Source: Clavibacter michiganensis (lineage in GTDB: Bacteria > Actinomycetota > Actinomycetes > Actinomycetales > Microbacteriaceae). From it: 64,000 bases of DNA. The notes beneath the pieces were generated by a model. The model saw nothing but the letters and a program-made list of their open reading frames with translations. It was not told the origin of the DNA and did not search any database. Made by a program: the position numbers and the translations under genes. The stretch covers positions 2,356,001-2,420,000 of the forward strand of contig NZ_CP080437.1 of assembly GCF_021216655.1 (NCBI RefSeq), in the 5' to 3' direction. Positions 1 to 8,381 of the stretch are shown here, piece after piece (position 1 is the first letter of the stretch; every line of letters begins with the position of its first letter).

Positions 1-60
1 CCCTGTTCCGGGGGTACTCACCTAGGCTGAATTGAGAGCCGCGCCTGTACGTTTCGACAC

Positions 61-980
61 ATGGTGAAAAAGCCGATGAAGGCATCGTTGACTCCCTGAC
101 CCTCCGCTTCACGGGCGAGAACGAGGACGGCAGCCAACTACACGAGCTCCGAGCGTCACACGTCGCAGAGGTGCTCACGGGCCTCGTCGGGCTGTCCGGT
201 GACTTCGCCAAGGCGGGCGCCTTCAACAGCGAAGGCATCGTTGACTCCGAGGTCCTCGTCCGGCCCGCGCAGGAGGGCTCGTTCCTCATCGAGGTGGTGC
301 GAGTCGTCACAGAGAACTGGGAGGCGATTTCGACCGTCGCCGGCCCCCCGACGCTCACGCAAATCATCTTGTGGGCTACGAAGTCGGCGAGGGCGGACGT
401 GGAGGAGTTCGAGCATCTCGGCAACGGCAACGTCAAGGTCAAGTGGCAGGACGGGACTGCTCAGGAGGTTCCGCTAGCCGCGTGGAAGGAGCTACAGAAG
501 AACACTCCGAGGCGCAAGAGGCAGCTTCGGCAGATCCTGGCCCCCCTCAGCGACTCGCGTGTGTCGGCTGTCGACGTGGAGCGCCCTTCGTCGAAGGAGC
601 TCGAGAAGCTCACTCCTGATGACGCGCCGGATGTGTTCGTTCTCACCAAGCCCGACTACGATGCCGTCAAGCCAGACGACAAGACCGATGAGCGAAGCGA
701 GATCGTCAACGCTGAGGCGCAGATGACTGCCATCGACTTCGACGACTCGACCAAGTGGCGTGTGCGGGCAACCTTCGACGGGAAGACCCTCAAGCGATCG
801 GCGACGGTCGAGGACGAGGACTTCCTGGGCCACGTGTCGAACGGGTTGGCCATCCGCAAGGAGGACATCTTCCAGATTCGCCTTCGCGTGGACACGTCGA
901 CGACAAACGGCCGTACGAGCACCAGATGGACTGTTCTGGAGGTGCTACAGCACAGGAGGGCATCAGGTGACGACGACTAG
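61..980 (+). CDS. Hypothetical cytoplasmic protein, 5' end frameshifted
   Basis: I do not recognise the family. An uninterrupted frame runs from about 63 to 980, with the first in-frame GTG at 171, but the translated sequence upstream of 171 still looks coding (acidic, with GIVDSLTLRF and ENEDGSQLHELRASHVAEVL). The natural ATG appears to be at 61: ATG GTG then five A's. One more A in that run would join the ATG to the long frame (M-V-K-K-A-D-E-G). The gene is therefore either frameshifted by one base or carries an assembly error, and may still be read from 171. There is no signal peptide or membrane segment. The 3' end overlaps the start of a small membrane protein gene, which suggests a two-gene operon. 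Confidence 0.6.
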
Positions 981-1170
981 CAAGCCAGAGTCACATCGTC
1001 GGCTCGATGTTGCCCACCTCGTTCTCATGCTGGTCGGTCTCATCACCGGAGTCGCCGGCGCCGTCCTCGTCTCCGCCGGAGAGCTCAACGTCTTCTTCAC
1101 CGTTCCATCGGTCGTGGCGGTCGTTTCCGGGGCGACTCGTCTGACCAAGCGCGAAGCGCCGCATCGGTAG
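967..1170 (+). CDS. Small two-helix membrane protein
   Basis: A 67-residue protein starting at a GTG that overlaps the last codons of the preceding gene. A strong ribosome binding site (aggagg, about 954-959) sits inside that upstream gene. Two hydrophobic stretches (around residues 13-36 and 39-57) predict a small integral membrane protein with charged ends. The 14-base overlap implies translational coupling, so the pair is probably one functional unit. The function is unknown. Confidence 0.6.
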   Translation: MTTTSKPESHRRLDVAHLVLMLVGLITGVAGAVLVSAGELNVFFTVPSVVAVVSGATRLTKREAPHR

Positions 1171-1222
1171 TAACGGGGGCGTCGAGTGTGCCAGTGGGCT
1201 TATCTCCTCGGAGCCACGCAGG

Positions 1223-1675
1223 CTAGGCAATCCGCAGCTGCTCCCGCACCGCTCGGATCAGCCCGCACCAGTAGTCGTCCTCTCCCCCGAGCTCGGGCCG
1301 CTCGGACAACGGGCCCGCTGAGCGAAGCTGCGTGAACTCTGCTGCCGCAGGCGTTCGCCCGATGTTTAGGAACGGTTCGGCCGCCAGGTGCTCGAACTGG
1401 TGCACGGTCGCGTCGATCGAGAACAGCCCCGTCCCATCCGCTTCACGCCACTCGAGCCACGCGTGGCCGGATTTCTCTTGTCCAGGACGGCCCGCAGTCA
1501 CTAGCGTCCACTGCCCCAAGCCGCGGTCCTCGAGGACCGCGGCGAGAGGGACTGCGATGTACTCGCAGTAGCCGCATGGGTACCTATTCCGAACGAATCG
1601 AGCTTCAAGAGGGTCAGTTGCAAAGACGGCCTGGGTCACCTCGTCTACGGTCCGGCGGACGGCTTCGAGGTCCAC
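1223..1675 (-). CDS. Transglutaminase/papain-fold-like protein downstream of an antitoxin gene
   Basis: About 150 residues. Three motifs in the order of a cysteine-peptidase or transglutaminase core are visible: Cys37 in CGYCEYIA, His71 in SGHAWLEW and Asp88 in LFSIDATVHQF. This Cys-His-Asp order is what is known for transglutaminase-like domains; the substrate is unknown. No ATG is available; the GTG at 1675 is chosen because it lies 9 bases past the stop of the upstream antitoxin gene (1684-1686), which fits coupled translation. A CTG at 1687 overlapping that stop is an alternative. Position suggests it was co-transcribed with the toxin-antitoxin pair upstream, but a role in that system is only an inference. 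Confidence 0.6.
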   Translation of the reverse strand: MDLEAVRRTVDEVTQAVFATDPLEARFVRNRYPCGYCEYIAVPLAAVLEDRGLGQWTLVTAGRPGQEKSGHAWLEWREADGTGLFSIDATVHQFEHLAAEPFLNIGRTPAAAEFTQLRSAGPLSERPELGGEDDYWCGLIRAVREQLRIA

Positions 1676-1683
1676 GGGGGTGA

Positions 1684-2010
1684 TCAGGACGCGCGGATGT
1701 AGGCGGCGGTGGCCTCGCGGATGATCCGTGACTTGTTGTTGTGGCCCTGGCGCTTCGCGAGCGCCTCCACCTGCTCGTCGAGGGCCTTCGTGGCGCGCAC
1801 CTTCCACATGGGTCCGGCCGGCTCCTCGGCGTCGAATCGCGGGCGGCCGAGGGCAACGGCCATCGCGTCGTCGAGGGTGTCGGTGCCCGTGGCGTCCATG
1901 AGCATGGCGCGGCCGGCGTTGGCGGCGGCGGCGCCATGCAAGTCCGTCCCGGGGATGGGTGTGAGCTCGCCGCGCTCGGCGCGAGCGGCGAGGTCGTTGT
2001 AGTCGGTCAT
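1684..2010 (-). CDS. CopG/RHH-type antitoxin (toxin-antitoxin pair)
   Basis: 108 residues. The N-terminal half (MTDYNDLAARAERGEL, then LMDATGTDTLDDAMAVALGRPRF) matches a type of antitoxin common in Microbacteriaceae. The C-terminal half (KVRATKALDEQVEALAKRQGHNNKSRIIREATAAYI) has the layout of a ribbon-helix-helix DNA-binding domain. It would bind and neutralise the partner toxin and autorepress the operon. The start lies 2 bases downstream of the stop of the broken toxin gene (toxin first, antitoxin second). A shorter paralogue lies at 22654-22839. Confidence 0.75.
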   Translation of the reverse strand: MTDYNDLAARAERGELTPIPGTDLHGAAAANAGRAMLMDATGTDTLDDAMAVALGRPRFDAEEPAGPMWKVRATKALDEQVEALAKRQGHNNKSRIIREATAAYIRAS

Positions 2011-2011
2011 G

Positions 2012-2279
2012 TCAGTTGCCTTCGTTGAGCAGGTGCCGGTACAGATCGCTGAGCAGCATGCCGTGGAAGAACGTGACCGGCCTCGGCGGCCGCATGGCGG
2101 CGATCACTTCGATGTAGCGATCGGTCTGCCCGTGCGGGTGTCTGACATAGACAGTGGTGATCTCGCCGGGGTGTCCGTCGATCTGCTTTGCACCCTCGGC
2201 GTGACCGATTGCGTACAGCGCATCAGCGTGTGGGATCCCGTGCTTGTCTGCGCTGCTCCTCCACTCAACTCCTACGCAT
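2012..2279 (-). pseudogene. BrnT-like/small ribonuclease-type toxin, frameshifted near the N-terminus
   Basis: Reading backward from the stop at 2012 gives a convincing protein: VEWRSSADKHGIPHADALYA, a central TTVYVRHPHGQTDRYIEVIA and a short tail ending NEGN. This is the pattern of the small toxins that sit upstream of the antitoxin type at 1684-2010. No start codon exists in that frame. An ATG at 2279 begins in another frame (ATG CGT AGG AGT TGA), and removing one base near 2273 gives M-R-G-V-E-W in frame. The 268-bp length is 89 codons plus one base, consistent with one inserted base. The toxin is therefore probably inactive, leaving an orphan antitoxin. Confidence 0.65.
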
Positions 2280-2585
2280 AAAGCATTTCACAAAAAGCAG
2301 GCCACATCTAACGTCGAGATGATGGAGGCCGATCCGGTCGTACATCGAGGCGCCGCGGCTTCGTTCCGCTGCGCTCCACGAACCCGAGCCCTTGGCGGGG
2401 TGCGCTCATGAGGTGGCGGGTGCTGTGGCATCGTGATCGCGGGTCCTCGCCTGGTGATGGCGACGGTGCTGGCCGTGGAGCGGCGAAGGCTGAGACCGGC
2501 TGCGTCCTGTGGTTCTCGTTCGGGGCCGGCGTCACGGCTTCGACGATGACGATGACGATGACGACGACGGCTGGCGTGACGGGGA

Positions 2586-2975
2586 GTGAGAGCAGCAGGC
2601 GTGAGAGCTTGGTTTGATCAGGCAAAGGCGACGACTGACGGACGACGTGGGCTCGTGGTGCTACTGAGCTACCTGATCCTGATGCCTGCGACGCTCGCTG
2701 TGTCTGTGACTGGACTGCTCATCGGAGCGAAAACGCTGTCGAGCATCAGCGCTGTCTTCACCTTCGGGCTAGGAGTGATCACTGTCCCCGTAACCGCGAT
2801 CGCACAGGGCTATCACCGCGCACCAGACGCGCTGTCATCATCAACGGGGGTCTGGCATCTTACGTCGCAGCTCTGGGACGTCGGGGACGCGCTCGGGAAG
2901 TTCCTGGCCGCGACGCCGACGAAGGCGCAGCACGTGGCCCTTGCCGTCGTCGTCGGCGCATGGAGGGCGCGATGA
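2586..2975 (+). CDS. Membrane protein ORF fused to a ParB-tail fragment
   Basis: 129 codons from a GTG preceded by a weak purine-rich site. Residues about 22-74 contain two hydrophobic stretches (LVVLLSYLILMPATLAVSV and FTFGLGVITVPVTAIA). From about residue 100 the translation (ALGKFLAATPTKAQHVALAV) is homologous to the ParB-family gene at 25578-27125. The ORF is therefore a chimera: an unknown membrane-protein 5' portion joined to a foreign 3' piece by a deletion or insertion. Whether it is expressed is doubtful. Confidence 0.35.
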   Translation: MRAAGVRAWFDQAKATTDGRRGLVVLLSYLILMPATLAVSVTGLLIGAKTLSSISAVFTFGLGVITVPVTAIAQGYHRAPDALSSSTGVWHLTSQLWDVGDALGKFLAATPTKAQHVALAVVVGAWRAR

Positions 2976-3240
2976 GCCGCAAGTCGTGGCGCAGCGTGTC
3001 GGCCCACGACGCCGCGTACCTCCGCCAGCTCGCCGCGTGAGGGTACACGCTCAGCGAGGTCGAGCAGATCGTCCCCGACGTCGACGACGCACGCCGTGCC
3101 CAGCGCGACGCGGACGACGCCGACGAGTCGGCCGTCGCCGTAGTGGGCACGACCGAGCCCGAAGCGGACACGGACGGCCCCGCACTGGACACGGCGGCCG
3201 TGGAGGACGGACCCGGGACCATCGCGGATCCCGCCCCGGC
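2887..3240 (+). pseudogene. C-terminal fragment of a plasmid ParB-family gene
   Basis: Across frames this stretch reads ATPTKAQHVALAVV, then SRKSWRSVSAHDAAYLRQLA, then GYTLSEVEQIV, followed by a D/A/E/T-rich acidic tail. That is the same order as the C-terminus of the intact protein encoded at 25578-27125. It carries a one-base frameshift near 2963 and a TGA where the intact copy has Trp (about 3038). Even the downstream non-coding GC-rich run near 3240-3290 resembles the run after the intact gene near 27165-27215. It marks a second, older acquisition of the same plasmid backbone. Confidence 0.75.
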
Positions 3241-3336
3241 CGGGCGCCACGGCCGCCGCGAGCGGCCGGCGAGGGGCGATCCCCTCGCCCTCCCCCTCCC
3301 CGTAGACGGCGCGCAGCGCCTCAGCAGGCCTGAGCG

Positions 3337-3639
3337 TCACATCTGGATCAGGAGCCCGCCCGCGCGCTCAAGTACCCAGAACATGGCATCCAGGAATCCC
3401 ACGACGATGGCGATCACGAGCTGCAGTACGCCCCCGACGATGCCCACGACCGTCCGCGCACGGATCCACAAGACGGCCAACACCACGGAGGCGAGCTAGG
3501 CGATCAGCACGACCGCGAAGCTGAGGCGGCTGTAAAGCTGCACGTAGTAGCGGAAGCGCTGGTCGATGTCGGGCATGCCAGTGAGGATATTCGCGAGGTG
3601 CTCGCGGTCGCGCCAATCGCCTAGGGGGTCGAGCGCCAT
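3337..3639 (-). pseudogene. Small membrane protein with an in-frame amber stop
   Basis: From the ATG at 3639 the minus strand encodes MALDPLGDWRDREHLANIL, continuing to SFAVVLIA, then a TAG (3496-3498, codon 48), then LASVVLAVLWIRARTVVGIV and a second hydrophobic stretch (LQLVIAIVVGFLDAMFWVL), ending at 3337. The frame is continuous on both sides of the TAG and both sides are membrane-like. This reads as one roughly 100-residue two- or three-helix protein with a nonsense mutation. The function is unknown. Confidence 0.5.
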
Positions 3640-3898
3640 GGGTATGAGCCGTTCTGCCTCGTCGCTTATCAACAGCTCGACTCATCGGCGCGCATCGGCG
3701 GCTCGGCCGGCGACTTTCCCGATCGTGCGGGCTAACGGTGCCGCGTCCTCGTCTGGTGCGCGGTCTGTGCACTGGGAGCGCGAGGACCGGCGCGGATCAG
3801 TAGCGTCCTCGATACCCATCGGGGACAGCGCGCCTCGTCCGGACCCTCATCAGCAGATGGCCCCGGCCGCCCTCAAACATGACGATAGGAGAACGCTC

Positions 3899-5722
3899 AT
3901 GGCTCACGAATTAGAACCTGACAACGGTAGCTCCTTCAGCCGAAGGGGTTTTCTTACCGCCGCGGCCTCCATCGGCGCTGCGGTCGCCGTGCAGGCGACG
4001 GAGGAAGGGGGCGACGCAGCTCGTGCATCGACAGCGAACATTGATGTCGTCCGCCTGGTCCAGGGCATGTCGCTCGAGGATAAGGTCGCACAGTTGTTCG
4101 TCCTCGCGGTCTCCGGCCGTACGGCCGACACCGCAGACCCCGCGGCTGTGACGGCCAATCGCGCGGCTTACGGCGTCGCTACTCCGGCGGAAGTCGTCGC
4201 CCGGCACCGGCCTGGCGGCATCATCTACTTCGCCGGAGAGAAGGACAACCTCGTCGACCCGCGGCAGATCGCGCGGCTGTCCGGCGACTTGCAGCGTGCG
4301 TCACAGGGAGCGGGCCGAATCCCTCTCCTCGTCTCCACGGATCAAGAGCAGGGAGGCTATGTCGTGCGCGCTCCGTGCACGTTGCTTCCCGGACAGATGG
4401 GATTGGCCTCGAGCCCGAGTTCCTCTGCCGACGTTCGCGCGGTGGCGACCATCACGCGGGACGAGCTCCTCGCGATGGGCATCAACCAGGCCTTCGCGCC
4501 GGTGGTGGATGTGGCCTCCAACCCCGCAAACCCAATCATCCACGTGCGCTCCTTCGGGGACGATCCGGACCGGGTTGCTTCGCTCGCGCAGTCCCAGATC
4601 GGCACGTTCCAGAAGCGGCAGGGGATCGTGGCTGCGGCAAAGCACTTCCCCGGTCACGGCGCCACCGACACTGATAGCCACACCGGCCTTCCCGTAAACA
4701 ACCGAAGCCGCTCGGAACTGGAGGACAACGACCTCCCGCCCTTCGCCGCGGCAATCAAGTCCGGCGTAGGCGTCATCATGTCCGCCCACATTGTCGTGCC
4801 GGCCCTCGACTCCAGCGGCGACCCGGCTACCCTGTCCTACCCCATCCTCACCGGAGTGCTCCGCCAAAAGCTCGGGTACGACGGTGTCGTCATCACGGAT
4901 GCACTTGACATGGCGGGTGTACGACAGCGCTACAGCGATGCGCGCGTTCCCGTGCTGGCGATCAAGGCCGGAGTCGACCAGCTGCTCACGCCTCCAGACT
5001 TTTTCGCCGCACGCGACGGGGTCCTCGCGGCCATCCGTGCCGGCGAGCTCACGGAGGCGCGAATCGATGAGTCCGTGACCCGCATCCTGCGTCTCAAGCA
5101 GCGCTTTGGACTCCTCACCACAGCGAAGGTCCATGGCGACCCCTCTATCGTCCGGAGCGTGACGCACCTCGCGACCGCTGCGGAGGTCACCGATCGCACC
5201 ATCACGGTCCTGAAGGACGACGACGGCCTCCTCCCTCTGCCAGCTCGACCCCGGAAGGTGCTGGTGACCGGTTGGGGCGCCGTCACCACCGCAAGCCTCG
5301 CCGACGTACTCACCGCTCATGGAGACACCACCACGCTCTCCACCACCGGCATCTCACCAGATGCGGCGACCGTCACGAGTGCAGCGACACTCGCAAAGCA
5401 GGTCGACCTCGTCGTAGTGTGTACGCGCAATCTGGGCGCTGACACGAGCTCCGGACAGTTGAGCCTCGTATCCGCGCTTATCGCGTCCGGTACCCCGGTC
5501 ATCTCCGTCGCGGTGCTGGAGCCGTATGACATCGCTCACACTCCCCAGGTACGCACGCACCTCCTTACATACTCGTACGCGAAGAACGCCCTCGAAGCGT
5601 TGGGTCGTGTCCTCCACGGAGAAGTTGCGGGGACCAGCGTGCTGGCCGTGGACATCCCATTCAGCGACGGCACAGACGTGCTCTTTCCGCGGGGTTCGCA
5701 CGTCAGGCGCACCCGCTCCTGA
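3899..5722 (+). CDS. Secreted family 3 glycoside hydrolase (NagZ-type beta-N-acetylhexosaminidase-like)
   Basis: 607 residues from the ATG at 3899. The frame is open further upstream, but this ATG is followed directly by a twin-arginine-like signal (SRRGFLTAAASIG, from about residue 14), so export by Tat is likely. The GH3 domain has the NagZ hallmark KHFPGHGATDTDSHTGLP (from residue 248, His/Asp dyad) and the nucleophile Asp334 in VITDALDMAGV. Known members cleave terminal beta-N-acetylglucosamine or related beta-glucosides. A C-terminal domain (about 430-600) follows. Next to pectate lyase and protease genes, a role in host glycan or glycoprotein attack is plausible; wall recycling is less likely because of the export signal. 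Confidence 0.85.
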   Translation: MAHELEPDNGSSFSRRGFLTAAASIGAAVAVQATEEGGDAARASTANIDVVRLVQGMSLEDKVAQLFVLAVSGRTADTADPAAVTANRAAYGVATPAEVVARHRPGGIIYFAGEKDNLVDPRQIARLSGDLQRASQGAGRIPLLVSTDQEQGGYVVRAPCTLLPGQMGLASSPSSSADVRAVATITRDELLAMGINQAFAPVVDVASNPANPIIHVRSFGDDPDRVASLAQSQIGTFQKRQGIVAAAKHFPGHGATDTDSHTGLPVNNRSRSELEDNDLPPFAAAIKSGVGVIMSAHIVVPALDSSGDPATLSYPILTGVLRQKLGYDGVVITDALDMAGVRQRYSDARVPVLAIKAGVDQLLTPPDFFAARDGVLAAIRAGELTEARIDESVTRILRLKQRFGLLTTAKVHGDPSIVRSVTHLATAAEVTDRTITVLKDDDGLLPLPARPRKVLVTGWGAVTTASLADVLTAHGDTTTLSTTGISPDAATVTSAATLAKQVDLVVVCTRNLGADTSSGQLSLVSALIASGTPVISVAVLEPYDIAHTPQVRTHLLTYSYAKNALEALGRVLHGEVAGTSVLAVDIPFSDGTDVLFPRGSHVRRTRS

Positions 5723-6075
5723 TACCTAAGGCGTCCACCTGGACGCCCTCGCTCGACGACCAACGCGTCTCGGGCGCAAATCGACCGGGGTGTGGAGTCA
5801 GCACTCAGCGCGACCGGAGCGATCCGTTGCGCCCGCCGCTTCCCCACCGCTGAGAGAAGAGCTCGCCGGTTCTCCCGGGACAACCTCCGCACATACCGGG
5901 CCCCTCCGGGAGCTCAAGCCGCACGTCGTCGACTTAGTGCGTGGCCTGTCAATTAATGGGTAAGCGATACGCCGCGGTCAGAGTAGTAGTCTTAGTCACT
6001 TCTTTTCCCGAGCGGAAAGCGCGCAAACCACAAAACAAGTATCTATGTCTGTGCCCTGCCCGCAGGAAAAACGAA
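5723..6075. other. Intergenic region without a recognised gene
   Basis: Between the GH3 stop and the terminator of the converging protease-like gene I see no credible ORF, RNA or repeat. Confidence 0.4.
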
Positions 6076-6110
6076 GCGGGGCTCAGACTCTGACTTCGCC
6101 TGAGCCCCGC
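6076..6110 (-). terminator. Rho-independent terminator of the Ppa-like gene
   Basis: A perfect 11-bp stem (gcggggctcag / ctgagccccgc) with a 13-base loop. On the minus strand it is followed by a T-rich run (TTCGTTTTTCCT). It lies 29 bp past the stop of the minus-strand gene. Confidence 0.8.
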
Positions 6111-6138
6111 TCGTGTGTGGGTCCCCGTTCGCGCGTCC

Positions 6139-7140
6139 CTAAGCGGCGGCTGCTCGGTAGGTGGCGTGAAGGGTGGCGGTCCACTGGGGGCCGAAGGCGG
6201 CGTGCGTGAACTGGTGGTAGGCGAAGGTGGTCATTCCGCGCTGGATGTCGCCGGAGTCATCGTCGGTGTTGACCCACGGGGATCCGCTGATGCCGGCGCG
6301 GAGGTCGGTTTCGATGCCTTCGATGGCGTAGTCCTTGTTCATCCAGGGGTTCGGCTCGACCGAGCTCTCGACGCTGATGGGCTTCGTGCCGTCGTGCCCG
6401 CCGTCGAGCGCGTAGCCGGTCGAACGGTAGTCATCGTCGTCCTCCTGTCCGGCAAAGCGGACGCCAGAGGCGCCGACATTGGAGGACAAGGTCGTACCCG
6501 CAGCTGCACCGACGGGTGCCTTGACCTGGAAGAAGGCCGTGTCGAAGTCGACCTGTCGACCCGTCACCCACTGCGACTGGACCGTGACAGCAGTCGCGGG
6601 CCAGATGCCCTTGGGGGCGGTCCCGTCGTACTGGGGTACGAAGACCAGGTCAGTGACGAATGCATCCTTGATGGCAGAGACGCAGCGGCCGGCCGTTGCG
6701 ACGAGATTGCCGGAGTCGGATACGACCACGTTTCCAGTGCAGCGCTGGTCGATGCCGCGGCTGCGGAAGAACACGACGCCGAGGTGATCGTTCGCGGTGA
6801 AGCCTGGCACGGGCGTGGTTTCTGACACGTGCGGGGAAGCTGCTCCGGGGGACGCGTCGCTGGTGCTCGTGGCGGTGAGTGCGCTGTCCTGGTCGTCGGC
6901 GGGTGGGTTCCCGTCGGCGGGGTCGGGATCGACGAAGGAGTTGGTGACGGCAGCGTGCATTCGGGCGCGTGACCATGTAGAGCCGGCAGCGGCGGTCTCG
7001 GTGCTCGAGATGGTGTGTCGGAGTGTGCCGGTGGGTTCCGCTGTGGTTGCTGCGGTCGCAGCCCCCGCGCCCATGAGGGTGAGGGCGAGCGTGGCACATG
7101 TTGCCGCGCCGATGAGGGTGGAGCCAGTGCGTGTAGCCAT
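6139..7140 (-). CDS. Ppa-type secreted trypsin-like protein lacking the catalytic His
   Basis: 333 residues with a signal peptide (TLALTLMGAGAATA, cleavage near residue 30). A Ser/Thr/Pro-rich linker to about residue 110 leads into a chymotrypsin-fold domain like the Clavibacter Ppa proteins. The segment that should contain the catalytic His (TAAHC) reads VATAGRCVS, with Arg152 in the His position. The Asp is present (DFDTAFFQV, Asp200). The Ser motif is AGISGSPW (Ser285), a variant of GxSGGP. The enzyme therefore looks catalytically dead although the frame, the signal peptide and its own terminator are intact. A function as a binding protein or decoy is possible, as is simple decay. Confidence 0.8.
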   Translation of the reverse strand: MATRTGSTLIGAATCATLALTLMGAGAATAATTAEPTGTLRHTISSTETAAAGSTWSRARMHAAVTNSFVDPDPADGNPPADDQDSALTATSTSDASPGAASPHVSETTPVPGFTANDHLGVVFFRSRGIDQRCTGNVVVSDSGNLVATAGRCVSAIKDAFVTDLVFVPQYDGTAPKGIWPATAVTVQSQWVTGRQVDFDTAFFQVKAPVGAAAGTTLSSNVGASGVRFAGQEDDDDYRSTGYALDGGHDGTKPISVESSVEPNPWMNKDYAIEGIETDLRAGISGSPWVNTDDDSGDIQRGMTTFAYHQFTHAAFGPQWTATLHATYRAAAA

Positions 7141-7338
7141 GTGAGCATCCTGTTCTCGCGAGTCATTGAACGCTGATCAGCGAACAAGGCACCATGGCGT
7201 TAACCGCCCCCGGAGCGAGCGAAGTGCACACATGACCAGTTGAGGACGATAGTCCACCCACCAGGAAGGCATTGCGTTGTAACGTCTCGCCAACCGCGAC
7301 CGTCGCGGCATGCGCACTTTATTAAAGGACTCTCCGCC

Positions 7339-8190
7339 ATGCCCCCACTCCTCCCTGCCCAACGTCATCACCTAGCCACGAGACCCTGGGCGGTTGCGCT
7401 CGTCGTCCTCATCGCTATCGGAGGCGTCGCTGCTGTGCCCGCATCCTCGGCTCACGCAGCAGGGCTACCCGCGCAGGGATCAACCATCTCGACCCTCCCG
7501 GCGTTTCCCGCACCCACATCAGTCAAGCCGCCACGAGCAACCCCATACGAAGTGCCCGCGGGTCAAACCGTCGACTACAACAACGCGGAACTCAACGGTT
7601 CGACGTCAGGGCGTGGCGAGTTCCAGCAACCGGTCATCCTCGTCCACCCGGGAGGAACGGTGAAGAACGTGATCATCGGCTCGCTCGCAGCCGACGGCAT
7701 CCACTGCGAAGCATCCTGCACCATCGAGAACATGTACTCGAGTCACGTCGGGGAGGACGCCGTGACCCTGCTCGACGGATCCCCGACGTCCTCCGTCGTC
7801 ACCATCCAGGGCGGAGGCGTCCAGCATGCATACGACAAGGTCGTCCAGATGGATGGCGCCGGCACTGTCCGGATCTCGCACTTCGCCGCGTCCGACATCG
7901 GATCTCTTGTGCGTTCCTGCGGTAACTGCCCGCACCAGTACCCGCGGCACATGGTGGTCAGCGACGTCTTCATCGACGGTGGCCGTTACAAGGTCGCCGG
8001 CGTCAACCAGAACTTCGGCGACACCGCCAAGCTCGACCACATCACCATCCGCGGAACACGCATGCAAGTCTGCGACAGGACCATCGGTGGCCGCGGCACG
8101 CCCGCCAAGGAGGTACCCGGAGGGAGCGGAGACCCCTACGCGGGGGTGTGCGACTTCAGCTACGCCACCATCCTGTTCGAGCACGGATGA
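7339..8190 (+). CDS. pelA: Secreted pectate lyase, polysaccharide lyase family 3
   Basis: 283 residues from the ATG at 7339, with aaagga about 9 bases upstream. The signal peptide is AVALVVLIAIGGVAAVPA through SSAHA. The PL3 core is recognisable: VDYNNAELNG, DGIHCEASCTIENMY, VGEDAVTLL, DKVVQMDGAGTVRISHFAAS, SLVRSCGNC, PRHMVVSDVF and VNQNFGDTAKLDHITI. The Cys-rich pattern is typical of the family. Known members cleave de-esterified pectin by beta-elimination with Ca2+. Clavibacter michiganensis carries pelA genes in its chp region, so the symbol is assigned by analogy. A resolvase-site-like half element lies at 7283-7295 and another copy begins 20 bp after the stop. Confidence 0.85.
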   Translation: MPPLLPAQRHHLATRPWAVALVVLIAIGGVAAVPASSAHAAGLPAQGSTISTLPAFPAPTSVKPPRATPYEVPAGQTVDYNNAELNGSTSGRGEFQQPVILVHPGGTVKNVIIGSLAADGIHCEASCTIENMYSSHVGEDAVTLLDGSPTSSVVTIQGGGVQHAYDKVVQMDGAGTVRISHFAASDIGSLVRSCGNCPHQYPRHMVVSDVFIDGGRYKVAGVNQNFGDTAKLDHITIRGTRMQVCDRTIGGRGTPAKEVPGGSGDPYAGVCDFSYATILFEHG

Positions 8191-8210
8191 GGTGGTGCGG
8201 TCCGTGACCC

Positions 8211-8240
8211 CCAAGCCTTGGCCTGCAAGACGTCTCGTGA
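8211..8240. repeat. Resolvase-site-like repeat copy 1
   Basis: Reads ccaagccttggcctgcaaga followed by cgtctcgtga. It matches copies at 10416, 21014, 22044 and 22152, sharing the order CAAC/GCC-TTGG-TTG-GAGACG-TCTCGTGA. It starts 20 bp past the pectate lyase stop. Confidence 0.6.
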
Positions 8241-8381
8241 ACGGCAGGAGCTCGCCACGAAGTACCGCGTCGTAGTGCGGCGACGGGATCCCGCGCCCCT
8301 CGAGCTGTCCGAGGCAGGGTTCCGTTCCTGGATGCGCCTGTGCAGCGCGACCCGATCGGACATCTCGAGTGGGGTATTGAG

